Below, piece by piece: positions 1 to 10,496 of a stretch of 15,831 nt of DNA. The position numbers and the translations under genes are program-made. Origin of the DNA: Caldilineaceae bacterium (GTDB lineage Bacteria > Chloroflexota > Anaerolineae > Caldilineales > Caldilineaceae); assembly GCA_014879855.1 (NCBI GenBank), contig JACSRH010000077.1:1-15831 (forward strand), written 5' to 3'. The stretch's first letter is position 1, and each line of letters begins with the position of its first letter. The notes under the pieces were generated by a model, which searched no databases, was not told the DNA's origin, and saw only the letters and a list, made by a program, of their open reading frames with translations.

Positions 1-2438
<2,438 letters not shown>

Positions 2439-2596
2439 AAGAGTATGCTCCTTGCAAATTCAAATGGGATAGCGAGGCAAACGATTCAGTTGCTAAGGGT
2501 TTTCCTCCGGTGGTAGTTTGTCACCGGTATGTTGTCGTATCGTTTTGAGGAGATTGTTGGGAGAGCAGAGAAAAGGAGACAAGAAGAGAGGTGGAC

Positions 2597-2681
2597 AAAA
2601 AAATTAGAAGATTAGGAGACAGGGAGACAGGCGGAATGGCAGGGATTCCATTCTCAGTTCCTCATCTCCCAATCTCCTCTT
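2597..2681 (-). terminator. Long imperfect purine/pyrimidine hairpin with T7 tail, probable terminator of the C25 peptidase gene
   Basis: Read on the minus strand just after the peptidase stop, a purine-rich arm (2681-2648, with GAGATTGGGAGA) is followed by a pyrimidine-rich arm (2639-2604, with TCTCCTAATCTTC). The tip is a perfect GAATGG/CCATTC stem (2634-2639 with 2648-2653) around an 8-base loop. The outer part pairs with G-U wobbles and a few bulges. Seven Ts follow on the minus strand (2603-2597). The rest of the 2439-2690 gap holds more purine-rich sequence (2547-2590), the ribosome site of the upstream-reading FadN gene and no gene. Confidence 0.6.
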
Positions 2682-2690
2682 TTCCCGCTC

Positions 2691-5600
2691 CTACCGTTGC
2701 GCTGCCGGCAGGAAAACGCCATTGTCGAAGCCAACGTTGATGCGCATTCGCGTCAATGGGTCGCCGAGCACCACAAAGGTCTTGAGCGCGTCGAGCCAGT
2801 TGGTCAGCGGCGAGGTGAGCAGGTTATCGTAGCCAGCCGCCACCAGGTCGCCCATGCGTTGGCTATTGGGTGGAGCGTTGCGCAGCTTGTTCACGAACCC
2901 CTTTTGCAGATAGTCGTGCCCGTGCGCCACGCTTTGGCCGGCAGGCCCCCAGGTCGCCACCGCGCCGCCGGTGGCGCTGCGAACAAACATCTCATCCAGC
3001 GTGCCAGTGACTGCTGGTGCGGCAAACTGCGACGTCAGGCAGGTCATCGACAGGCCGACGAACAGTTTTTCGCCGTTCACGAGCAACGGCGCCTCGACGA
3101 TGCTCATCAGCGGCGCCACTGCCGCGCCCGATCGATCTTCAAGTTTGGCGTAGTTCCAGTGGTTGCTGTGGCCGTTGTAGATCATGAGACCGACGCCGGC
3201 ATTGATGGCGCTGATCGCCCTTTGCGTAGTCTCGCTGGCCGAGGAGACGCGCCAGGTCTCGGCAGACGCGCGCGCAACGGTATTGAACATGCCCGCACCC
3301 GCGGGCACAGTGAAGTCGACCCGCCGGTCAGGCGAGTGATCATAATAGACGCGCTGCGCGCCTGCCCCATACCCGAAAAGCTGGATGACTTCATCCGCGT
3401 AACTGGCAAAGTCCCCCGCCGGATCGATCGTGACCTGATTTTGCGCGTTGATGCTCGTGATGTAGTTGTCGGCCAGAAACAACTGCGCGGAAAGCCAGCC
3501 TGGCAGGTCGGAAGCGCGCTCATAGGCCACGATTTTGTTGACCATCGTGGTCAGTTCGGCTTCGTTGCGCACGGGGAAGCGCCCAAGCCAGACATCAGGG
3601 ATGAAGACATTGCTCTTGGGGTTGCGCCCCGTCGGGTCATCGCCCGTGATCGGATCGTCGCCGTTCAACTGCGCAAAACAGGTTTCGCAAGGCGTTTCGT
3701 TGATGTAGATGTCAACATCCAGCATGTAGGGCGGGATGGGATGGCTCACACCGCTGCCAAATCCCGTGTTTTTGTAGTTGAACGGGTCGTAAGTGCCGTC
3801 GCCCACAAGAACCACTGAGATCGTGCGAGCTGCGTTCTGCCAGTCGCTGCGGTCGCGCAAGAAGTTGCGGATCGCCGGCGCTGAGGTGTAGCCGTCGCCG
3901 TACACGTCAAAAATCGCCTGCACATCGACAAAGAGCGGCGTGTATCCCTGGTTGGTGCGCAGCGCGAGCAGCGGTTGCAACTCTTCTGCGAACTGCGCCG
4001 GCCCGATGTAAAGCGCGTCGGCTGCCAGCACATTGCCAAAGTCGGCGGCAGGATGAGCCGCGGTCACCGGCGTTGCCGGGGCGGCCAGATTTGCCAGCAC
4101 GTAGTGGCGCGGCTCTGCACCGTCGGCCTGGGTAAAGGATGCGGTGGAGCCAGTGCTGCTGAGTGGCATCACGACTGGGTTGAGCGGATCGGTGACATCA
4201 TAAAGCGCGCGCGCCGCCGGCAGGGTGGAAAGCATGAAACTTGCCGCGCCGGCGGACGTCCAGAACTCGGCGCCCGCGCCGCCAAAATTCAATGTCACCG
4301 GGCGCTCCCACGTCACCGCATCGAGCAGAATGCTGGTGTTGTAGCCGGCGACGCCGCTGGGCAGCAACGTCAGTTTGAGTGAGGCCGGCTTAGCATCCGT
4401 CGTCCAGGTCAGCGCCCAGTCATCCTGAAGACGGCACCGGCCGTTGCTGTACGGCGCCGGATTCCATGCAGTCGTGGTCGTGGCAAGCACGCCTCCGCCA
4501 TTGTCGAGCAGTTCCAGCTGAACTTTGTAACCCTGTGTATCGGCCTGACACGCCTGGGTCGAGATGGCGCCGATTACAGTGACGTCGGTAGTATAGCTCG
4601 ATTGTCCGGCCGCATCGGGGAGAATGGTGGCAACGGGCAGCGACGCGGAAGGCAATGACTGCGTCGCCGCGCCCAACACCGTCAACGACGAGTTATACCA
4701 GTGATCGGCGTCAAAACCGGGATATTCGGAAACATACTGTTTATTGCTGCGCCAGACGCCGCGTTCAAACGCCTGGCCAGGCGCAGCGACGATAGCCGCG
4801 TTTGTGCTTGCTGCACCCGCTGCGCCAATGCGCGTCCCGCCACCGTCAAAGGTAAGCCAATAGGTCGCGGTTTGATTCCAACGATCGCCCACCGTGGGCG
4901 CATAAAAGCGCAGCCGATCGGGGAGCGCCTCGACCGCGACGGTCTCCCCCCGATGCGTCAGGTGCAGGCGAGCGCTGTCGAAATCCGCGCCAAACGCGCT
5001 GTACGGCACTTCCTGCAGGCCCGGCTGGCCCACTGTGATCTTGTAGCCATTCTGCAACGCGGCCGCATTGATCGGTACGGCGACAACTTCGGCAGCCACG
5101 CGGGCCTGAGCCGCGGCGACGGGCGCGGCGTCAGCCAGCGTTATTTCGGCCGCGCCGGCAACGGAGACGCGCAGCTCGCTGGCAAATCTGGCCACCCCAG
5201 CTTCCGCATAAATTGGGCTGATGGCAAGGACGGCGAAGCGCTGTCCCTTGCTGGCGCCCTCGCGCAGGATAAAGGCGGGCGCGTCCGGCAGGCTCACAAA
5301 GTCGTCAGGCGCAATATTGGGCATCGGCGTCCAGTCCAGTACGGGCGGCAGGATCGGCGCGCCGGGCGCAATGCCGCCGGCCAGCGCAGCAGACTGCACC
5401 TGCTCGATGACGACAGCAGGAGTAGCGTCAGGAGCAACAGCAAGCGTGATGGTCTGGATCGGCAGGTCGTAGCCATTATAGCGGGCTGTGGGCAGCAACT
5501 GAACGAGCGCGGCGGCGTTGGCTTCGCCCGCAGCAGACGCCGACCAGATGACCTGGACGCCGGTCGGCGTCGTCATAACTTCCAGCGCCGGCCGCGGATC

Positions 5601-5714
5601 GGTTTGCGCCAGCGCCGCGTGCGGGAAATTGGCAAGGAGCAAAATGGTCAGCAGGAGGAGCAGCGATGTTCTTTTCATAGTGTGATGGATGCTGAACATG
5701 GTGGTTTTTCTCAT
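2691..5714 (-). CDS. Secreted C25 (gingipain-like) family cysteine peptidase
   Basis: An exported cysteine peptidase of the gingipain/PorU fold family. The N-terminus has a basic stretch (MKRT) followed by a Leu-rich core and an ALA-Q cleavage site: a classical Sec signal peptide. The first half is a beta-rich propeptide or accessory region (about 40-540). The caspase-like catalytic domain follows (about 560-960): LVGDGTYDP and PDVWLGRFPVRN precede the putative catalytic His849 (YNGHSNHW) and Cys892 (LSMTCLTSQF). Numbering is from the ATG at 5714. In-frame ATGs at 5699 and 5678 are alternatives; the 5678 start gives the most typical signal peptide, and none has a clear Shine-Dalgarno. The protein ends DNGVFLPAAQR, a short tail resembling that of the DUF1501 protein at 9126-10493. 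No Ig-like or T9SS C-terminal domain is visible. The specific substrate is unknown; family assignment is good, sortase-like versus degradative role is open. Confidence 0.85.
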   Translation of the reverse strand: MRKTTMFSIHHTMKRTSLLLLLTILLLANFPHAALAQTDPRPALEVMTTPTGVQVIWSASAAGEANAAALVQLLPTARYNGYDLPIQTITLAVAPDATPAVVIEQVQSAALAGGIAPGAPILPPVLDWTPMPNIAPDDFVSLPDAPAFILREGASKGQRFAVLAISPIYAEAGVARFASELRVSVAGAAEITLADAAPVAAAQARVAAEVVAVPINAAALQNGYKITVGQPGLQEVPYSAFGADFDSARLHLTHRGETVAVEALPDRLRFYAPTVGDRWNQTATYWLTFDGGGTRIGAAGAASTNAAIVAAPGQAFERGVWRSNKQYVSEYPGFDADHWYNSSLTVLGAATQSLPSASLPVATILPDAAGQSSYTTDVTVIGAISTQACQADTQGYKVQLELLDNGGGVLATTTTAWNPAPYSNGRCRLQDDWALTWTTDAKPASLKLTLLPSGVAGYNTSILLDAVTWERPVTLNFGGAGAEFWTSAGAASFMLSTLPAARALYDVTDPLNPVVMPLSSTGSTASFTQADGAEPRHYVLANLAAPATPVTAAHPAADFGNVLAADALYIGPAQFAEELQPLLALRTNQGYTPLFVDVQAIFDVYGDGYTSAPAIRNFLRDRSDWQNAARTISVVLVGDGTYDPFNYKNTGFGSGVSHPIPPYMLDVDIYINETPCETCFAQLNGDDPITGDDPTGRNPKSNVFIPDVWLGRFPVRNEAELTTMVNKIVAYERASDLPGWLSAQLFLADNYITSINAQNQVTIDPAGDFASYADEVIQLFGYGAGAQRVYYDHSPDRRVDFTVPAGAGMFNTVARASAETWRVSSASETTQRAISAINAGVGLMIYNGHSNHWNYAKLEDRSGAAVAPLMSIVEAPLLVNGEKLFVGLSMTCLTSQFAAPAVTGTLDEMFVRSATGGAVATWGPAGQSVAHGHDYLQKGFVNKLRNAPPNSQRMGDLVAAGYDNLLTSPLTNWLDALKTFVVLGDPLTRMRINVGFDNGVFLPAAQR

Positions 5715-6073
5715 CGATTGACTAGGATCGTGGCGAATTTAGCATGACAAAAAGGGCCGATGATAGGCTTTTTCAGTATAGTCCCCCTTCCTAAAAATGA
5801 GATGAGCCTTTACTTGCAACTTACTGGCAGTTTTCGGCATGGATTGTCGCCCACGCCGTCCAGCATAACGCCTGTGTACAAACGCTTTCATCTTACAGGA
5901 CGAAAGCGCATCGCCAAAGGTTATGGGGGGCGAAACCGACCATAATTCGCTGATTCTGAGGAAATCCACAATGTGTTTACACAACGCAAGGACAACGTTT
6001 TCGCTACGTCTCCACCGCGCCGGTCAATGGTTGGGAGTGATTGGGAGAAAGGGGTTGGCGCCGCTGCGTCGCC
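5715..6073. other. Intergenic region, 359 bases, with two small palindromes
   Basis: I see no gene here: the short open frames have no ribosome site or recognisable protein. It should hold the promoter of the C25 peptidase gene, since a strong terminator lies at its right end. A minus-strand TATACT (5780-5775) is a possible -10 but lacks a good -35. Two dyads stand out: CGCTTTC/GAAAGCG (5883-5889 with 5902-5908) and TGTGTTTACACA (5972-5983). Neither can be assigned to a regulator. Confidence 0.5.
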
Positions 6074-6109
6074 AATAAAAAAGCGGGACAGTCTTTTTGA
6101 CCGCCCCGC
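6074..6109 (-). terminator. Rho-independent terminator of the PEP-CTERM-like gene
   Basis: On the minus strand an 11-bp stem (6109-6099 with 6093-6083, two G-U wobbles) closes a five-A loop and is followed by six Ts, then A and TT. It starts 21 bases after the TAA of the gene at 6131-6949. Confidence 0.92.
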
Positions 6110-6130
6110 CACCTGGTTAATTGCCAGCGC

Positions 6131-6949
6131 TTATTTGCCAGAACGTTTGCGCACCGCAAGCGCCGCAGACAACGCCGCCAGTCCAGTGCCGAAAAGCACC
6201 ATCGTGACCGGCTCTGGGATCGGCACCGGGCGCGCGGGGCTATCAGTCGGCCTTGGCCCCGGCACTGGCGTGAAGGTGGGTGTAGGCGTTGGTGAGACCG
6301 TTCCTGTCGGCGTGGCGGCTAAAGTTGGTGTAGGCGTCGCCGGCGGATTACAGTATGCCGCCGGATCTTCCTGTGAGGCGGAAGGGCCTGTCACGCGCGC
6401 TCTGTTCACATAGGTGGGGCGTGAGCCGCCGCCATCCGGGGCGGCGGCGCAGCCGGGCGCCGGTGTGCCAAAGGGCAGGGTCGTTGCTGCGGCCAGGTCA
6501 ATGGCCTGCAATCCGTTGACTTTGTAGAGCCAGATGTCACCCGGATCGATCAACCCGTTGCTATTGGCGTCGAGCTGTGGCCCATATTCGGTTGGGGTGG
6601 TGGTTGGCAGTTGATTATCGCTGATTGTCACCGAGATGGGATTCAACGGCTCACAAATGACGCCGGGACGGCAAGTATATGTCACCCGGTAGATAAAGGA
6701 GACTGCACCATTCACAGGAATGACCGGCACATCAGCGCCATTAGGGTCATTGGCATCGACGCAAAGAGCGGGAATCGCCGTGCCCGTCGCGCCTACGTTG
6801 CTTGGACAAACATATTTGACCAATTCAAGGTCGCCAATGACGGCTGGCTCTTCCTGGGCAAAAGCAGAGGTAAAGCCAAACAATGCCACCAGTATGCCAA
6901 CCAGCACTGCCGCGCCGGTGAGCGCACCGAAGATACGGAATTTGATCAT
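6131..6949 (-). CDS. Secreted DUF11-like protein with C-terminal PEP-CTERM-like sorting signal
   Basis: A 272-residue exported protein of unknown function. The ATG at 6949 is chosen because GAGGAG lies ten bases upstream and it opens a clean signal peptide (MIKFRIF, hydrophobic core, SAFAQ cleavage site). An upstream in-frame ATG at 7066 would bury that signal. The mature part has cysteines and the pattern DANSNGLIDPGDIWLY, as in DUF11/DUF7507-type beta-sandwich surface domains. A Thr/Pro-rich low-complexity stretch (PTPTPTFTPVPGPRPTD) acts as a likely wall-spanning linker. The last 30 residues form VPIPEP, a hydrophobic helix and RKRSGK, the tripartite layout of PEP-CTERM signals recognised by exosortase. 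No exosortase gene is in the window. It is monocistronic, between its own promoter and terminator. The signal call rests on sequence pattern only; a simple C-terminal membrane anchor is the alternative. Confidence 0.8.
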   Translation of the reverse strand: MIKFRIFGALTGAAVLVGILVALFGFTSAFAQEEPAVIGDLELVKYVCPSNVGATGTAIPALCVDANDPNGADVPVIPVNGAVSFIYRVTYTCRPGVICEPLNPISVTISDNQLPTTTPTEYGPQLDANSNGLIDPGDIWLYKVNGLQAIDLAAATTLPFGTPAPGCAAAPDGGGSRPTYVNRARVTGPSASQEDPAAYCNPPATPTPTLAATPTGTVSPTPTPTFTPVPGPRPTDSPARPVPIPEPVTMVLFGTGLAALSAALAVRKRSGK

Positions 6950-7049
6950 AGGTGAAAGGCTCCTCGTCCGAAGATAAGATAGGCCAAGCTTAGGAGTCGC
7001 GGCAGATTTTTTCCAACATGATTGCCACACGCTGCGGAACTGCCAAAAC

Positions 7050-7077
7050 AGTATAGCACTCTGCACGTCATCTGCAA
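7050..7077 (-). promoter_or_regulatory. Candidate sigma70-type promoter of the PEP-CTERM-like gene
   Basis: On the minus strand TTGCAG (7077-7072) and TATACT (7055-7050, five of six consensus bases) are 16 bases apart. Transcription would start near 7043, giving a leader of about 95 bases before the ATG at 6949. The -35 match is only partial. Confidence 0.4.
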
Positions 7078-7317
7078 ATACGCTTTAGCACAAACAGGCA
7101 GCGAACCCACGTGCAGTAGCCGTGCACCAAGCGTACAACTTCCGCAATCCAGTCGTTCTACAGGCGACGATTGCAGCCTCATCCTTTGTGTTAGACTTGC
7201 GCCAACATCAGCGCGGCATCGACCGCAGTGGTTGCGCGGCGATCTCACCAAGTCAAAATCGACAATCAAATGCAGACAGCGTTCTACGGCTGGCGGCTCA
7301 GATGGTCAGCTTACTAC

Positions 7318-7322
7318 GGAGG
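7318..7322 (+). promoter_or_regulatory. Ribosome binding site deciding a GTG start
   Basis: GGAGG lies five bases before GTG at 7328. No ATG near it is in frame with a signal peptide, so this site fixes the DUF1800 start as GTG and excludes the far-upstream ATG at 7022. Confidence 0.75.
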
Positions 7323-7327
7323 TAGTT

Positions 7328-9091
7328 GTGTCTTTATCCAGCCATACCACGAAACCTGACCACGCCACGGATGATGCCTCATCGCCACAACAGCTATCTC
7401 CTAGCCGCCGCGACCTGCTCCGACGCGGCGCGGTGGCAGCCGGTGCGGCCGCCGTCGCATGGCAGCCGCACCGCGCCCAGGCGCAAGAGCCGGCGCCGGT
7501 GGCCGCGATGCGTTCGCCCAACCGGGTGCTGACTTTTGCCGCAGCCGGCGAACCCGAGCTGCCGCCGCTGGAGGTGATTGCGCTGAACCGCATTGCCTTT
7601 GGCCCGCGACCAGGGGATCTGGCTTCGCTGATGGCCCTGGGCGCCACCAGCGAAGCGCGGCTGCAAGCCTACGTCGAGCAACAGCTCAATCCCGCGGCCA
7701 TCGACGACGGCGCGTGCGATGCGCTCATCGCTGCGCAGGGCTTCACTACGCTGGGCAAAAGCCGCCAGCAACTTTGGGCCGACCATGTGATTAAAGACAA
7801 GGTGAGCTGGGATGAGCGCATGCAGCCGGCGCGCGAAACGCGCGCGGCCACTTTCTTGCGCGCGCTCCACAGCAAGCGCCAGCTCGTCGAAGTGCTGGCC
7901 GAATTCTGGCACAACCACTTCAACGTCTATGGCTGGGATTCGTGGAGCGCCGGCGCCTGGGTGCACTACGACCGTGACGTGCTGCGTGGGAATCTGCTGG
8001 GCAACTTCCGTACGATGTTGGGCGACGTCGCCAAAAGCGCGGCCATGCTCTACTACCTCGACAATGTCTCCAACACCAGCGCTGGCCCCAATGAAAATTA
8101 TGCGCGCGAATTGTTCGAGCTGCACACGCTCGGCGCGGAGCACTACTTTGGCGTCGCCTCCACCGTTGGCCCGGGTGGCGGCTATCTGCACCCCGCGCCC
8201 AAAGGGCCGGATGGCAAGCCGCTGCAATATGTCGATGAAGACATCTACAGCGCCACGCAGTGCTTCACCGGCTGGCGCATCCACAAAGACACGGGCGAGT
8301 TTGTCTTTGAAGATGCGGTGCACGCCAAGTACTCGAAGATCGTGCTCGACCAGAATATCCCCAGCGGCTCTGGCCAGCAGGATGGCGAACAGGTGCTTGA
8401 TCTGCTCGCCAATCATCCCAGCACAGCGCGTTACATCTGTCGCCGTCTCTGCCGCCGCCTGATCGCTGACGACCCGCCGGAAACGGTTGTGCAGGCCGCG
8501 GCCGATGTCTTCTACGCGCAGCGCGCAGCGCCGGATCAACTCAAGCAGGTGGTGCGCACGATTCTGCTCTCGTCCGAATTTGCCACGATCTGGGGACAGA
8601 AGATCAAACGACCCTTCGATTTCACCGCCAGCCTGCTGCGCGCTGCCAACGCCAACTTTGCCTGGAGCGACTCCTTCAACTGGCGCTATGAAGCAATGGG
8701 CCAAGCGATGTTTAGCTGGCGGCCGCCGGATGGCTATCCAGACCGCAAGGAGAACTGGTCGAGCACGATGCCGATGCTGCAACGCTGGCGCGCCTGCAAC
8801 TGGCTGCTGGATGGCTGGAAGATGGGTGGCGACGGCGCCGACAAGGACAACCCGCGCATCGACTGCCGCGGCCAGATGCCAGCTACGATCACTACGCCGG
8901 TTGAGATCGCCGACTACTGGATCGACCGGCTGCTGGGCCGGCCCATGCCCGCGATCGAACGTCAGGCAATCATCGACTTCATGGCCGCCGGGCGCAACCC
9001 GACAAGCAGTCTGACCGACAAACAGATCGACGAGCAGTTGCGCCTGATGGTCGGGCTGATTTTCAACGCACCTTCGTTTCAGTGGCGCTGA
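7328..9091 (+). CDS. DUF1800 family protein with twin-arginine signal
   Basis: A 587-residue exported protein of the DUF1800 family, function unknown. Starting at GTG 7328, the N-terminus carries SRRDLLRRG (Arg27-Arg28) followed by an Ala-rich hydrophobic stretch and AQAQ, the layout of a Tat signal. The family core is clear: LNRIAFGPRPGDL near the start, LAEFWHNHFNVYG, GPNENYARELFELHTLG (Asn255 onward), CFTGWRIH, and the late segment FTASLLRAANANF. It ends FNAPSFQWR, without the YLP-type tail of its partner. The DUF1501 gene begins 34 bases downstream; this pairing is common in many phyla and implies a joint extracytoplasmic role, perhaps as a folded complex sent through Tat. Family assignment is firm; no enzymatic activity is established by what I can see. 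Confidence 0.92.
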   Translation: MSLSSHTTKPDHATDDASSPQQLSPSRRDLLRRGAVAAGAAAVAWQPHRAQAQEPAPVAAMRSPNRVLTFAAAGEPELPPLEVIALNRIAFGPRPGDLASLMALGATSEARLQAYVEQQLNPAAIDDGACDALIAAQGFTTLGKSRQQLWADHVIKDKVSWDERMQPARETRAATFLRALHSKRQLVEVLAEFWHNHFNVYGWDSWSAGAWVHYDRDVLRGNLLGNFRTMLGDVAKSAAMLYYLDNVSNTSAGPNENYARELFELHTLGAEHYFGVASTVGPGGGYLHPAPKGPDGKPLQYVDEDIYSATQCFTGWRIHKDTGEFVFEDAVHAKYSKIVLDQNIPSGSGQQDGEQVLDLLANHPSTARYICRRLCRRLIADDPPETVVQAAADVFYAQRAAPDQLKQVVRTILLSSEFATIWGQKIKRPFDFTASLLRAANANFAWSDSFNWRYEAMGQAMFSWRPPDGYPDRKENWSSTMPMLQRWRACNWLLDGWKMGGDGADKDNPRIDCRGQMPATITTPVEIADYWIDRLLGRPMPAIERQAIIDFMAAGRNPTSSLTDKQIDEQLRLMVGLIFNAPSFQWR

Positions 9092-9125
9092 CCACTGACT
9101 CTACTTCACACCACGGAGACCCTGC

Positions 9126-10493
9126 ATGTTCAAAACAACGCGACGCGGCTTCATGATCGGCTGTTCGTCCGCTATTGCGGCCTGGAGTGGCGGCCTCAAC
9201 TTTACCGCTTTCGGCAGCGCCGCCGACGAGCCAAATCAGGATATCGTGATCGTCGTCTTCTTGCGCGGGGGCATGGATGGCATCAACGTCGTGCCGCCGA
9301 TCGCCGGCGCGGACCGCGGCCACTATGAGGCCAAACGCGCGCGCATTGCCGTGCCACTCTCCGGCCAGAACGCGGCGTTGCCACTTGACGACCGCTTCGG
9401 TCTGCATCCAGGCGCGGCCGCGCTGCACGGCCTCTATCAGCAGAAGCTGCTTGCCTTTGTGCACGCGGCCGGGCTGACCAGCGACACGCGCAGCCACTTC
9501 GACGCCATGCAGTACATGGAACTGGGCACGCCCGACAGCAAGGCGAGCAGCAAAGGCTGGCTGACGCGCCACCTGGAGACCGCGCCTGGCGCGCCCGCTC
9601 AGGTGATCATGCCGGCGGTGGCGGTCGGCAACCAGCAGCCAACTTCGTTGCTGGGCAGCCAGGAGAGCATTGGCATGACCTCGCCCAATGACTTCAACTT
9701 TGGCGGCCACTGGAAGTATGGCGACGCTCAGCGCATCGCATTGCGCTCGATGTACGGCGGTGGTTCATGGCTGCACGCGGCTGGCGTCCAGACCCTCGAC
9801 GCCATTGGCGTGGTGGAAGCCGCCAATCCGGGCGCCTATACGCCCGGCAACGGCGCGGTCTATCCCAACTCCGGCTTCGGGCGCAACCTCCAGACGGTGG
9901 CGCAGGTCATCAAGATGCAGCTTGGCCTGCGCGCGGCGACCATCGACCTCGGCGGCTGGGACACACATGAGTACCAAGGAGACAGCGGCGCCGGCTATTT
10001 CTCCGACAAGCTCAATGAACTGGGCAAAGGCATCGAAGCGCTCTTTGTCGACCTCAGCAACGACAACGGCGCCTGCCACACCAACCGGCTGACGGTCGTG
10101 GTGATGAGCGAATTTGGGCGCAGCTTCCAGGAAAACGCCAGCCGTGGCACCGACCACGGCCACGGCAACGTCATGATCGTTGCCGGCGGCGCAGTCAATG
10201 GCGGCAAGGTCTATGGCAATTGGCCGGGGCTGGCGACCGATGCGCTCTATGATCGCCGCGACCTGGCTATCACCACCGATTACCGCCAGGTGCTAAGCGA
10301 GATTCTGATCAACCGGCTGGGCAATCCCAATATCGACCAGATTTTCCCTGGCTACTCCGGCTATACACCGCTGGGCATCATGCAGGCTGCAGGCACGACG
10401 CCGATCTGCGTCCCCGTCAGTCCCGGCGAGCCGACGCCGACGCCGATGCCGACGCTTAACCAACGCGTTTACCTGCCGTCGGTTCGACGATAA
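9126..10493 (+). CDS. DUF1501 family protein with twin-arginine signal and YLP-type C-terminal tail
   Basis: A 455-residue exported protein of the DUF1501 family, which belongs to the alkaline phosphatase/sulfatase-like fold group. The N-terminus TTRRGFMIG (Arg6-Arg7) and the following hydrophobic stretch indicate Tat export. Family motifs are present: VVFLRGGMDGINVVPP, SDTRSHFDAMQYME, IDLGGWDTHEYQ, MSEFGRSFQEN and GTDHGHGNVMIVAGG. The Asp and His residues in the last motifs are the likely metal ligands by analogy with the fold, but this is not shown. A short Pro/Thr linker (EPTPTPMPTLNQ) precedes the end RVYLPSVRR. GGAG lies seven bases before the ATG. The gene is translationally close to DUF1800 (34-base gap), so the two form an operon. 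The substrate is unknown. Confidence 0.92.
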   Translation: MFKTTRRGFMIGCSSAIAAWSGGLNFTAFGSAADEPNQDIVIVVFLRGGMDGINVVPPIAGADRGHYEAKRARIAVPLSGQNAALPLDDRFGLHPGAAALHGLYQQKLLAFVHAAGLTSDTRSHFDAMQYMELGTPDSKASSKGWLTRHLETAPGAPAQVIMPAVAVGNQQPTSLLGSQESIGMTSPNDFNFGGHWKYGDAQRIALRSMYGGGSWLHAAGVQTLDAIGVVEAANPGAYTPGNGAVYPNSGFGRNLQTVAQVIKMQLGLRAATIDLGGWDTHEYQGDSGAGYFSDKLNELGKGIEALFVDLSNDNGACHTNRLTVVVMSEFGRSFQENASRGTDHGHGNVMIVAGGAVNGGKVYGNWPGLATDALYDRRDLAITTDYRQVLSEILINRLGNPNIDQIFPGYSGYTPLGIMQAAGTTPICVPVSPGEPTPTPMPTLNQRVYLPSVRR

Positions 10494-10496
10494 GGC

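Larger units (their letters stand above)
6950..7327. other. Divergent intergenic region, 378 bases
   Basis: This region separates two genes that point away from each other and should hold both promoters. A minus-strand candidate is described separately. For the plus-strand DUF1800 gene I see only a weak pair (TTGCAG 7171-7176, TAGACT 7192-7197, spacing 15). An open frame extends upstream of the DUF1800 start through this region, but it has no ribosome site or protein-like composition. I see no RNA gene or repeat of note. Confidence 0.4.

Noticed and set aside
2697..3818. Plus-strand open frame of 373 codons
   Set aside because: It mirrors the catalytic half of the C25 peptidase, which carries clear family motifs on the other strand.
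5739..6112. Short open frames in the gap between the peptidase and PEP-CTERM-like genes
   Set aside because: They overlap each other on both strands, have no ribosome sites, and some run across the terminator hairpin.
7113..7129. GTGCA...TGCAC inverted repeat in the divergent gap, considered as an operator
   Set aside because: Half sites are only five bases and do not extend, so a chance match in 378 bases is likely.
7022..7327. N-terminal extension of the DUF1800 protein from an upstream ATG
   Set aside because: GTG 7328 has GGAGG at ideal spacing, and the extension would place about 100 non-family residues before the Tat signal.
7394..8782. A 462-codon open frame on the minus strand
   Set aside because: It is antisense to the DUF1800 gene, has no ribosome site or recognisable motif, and its composition is that of a frame mirror.
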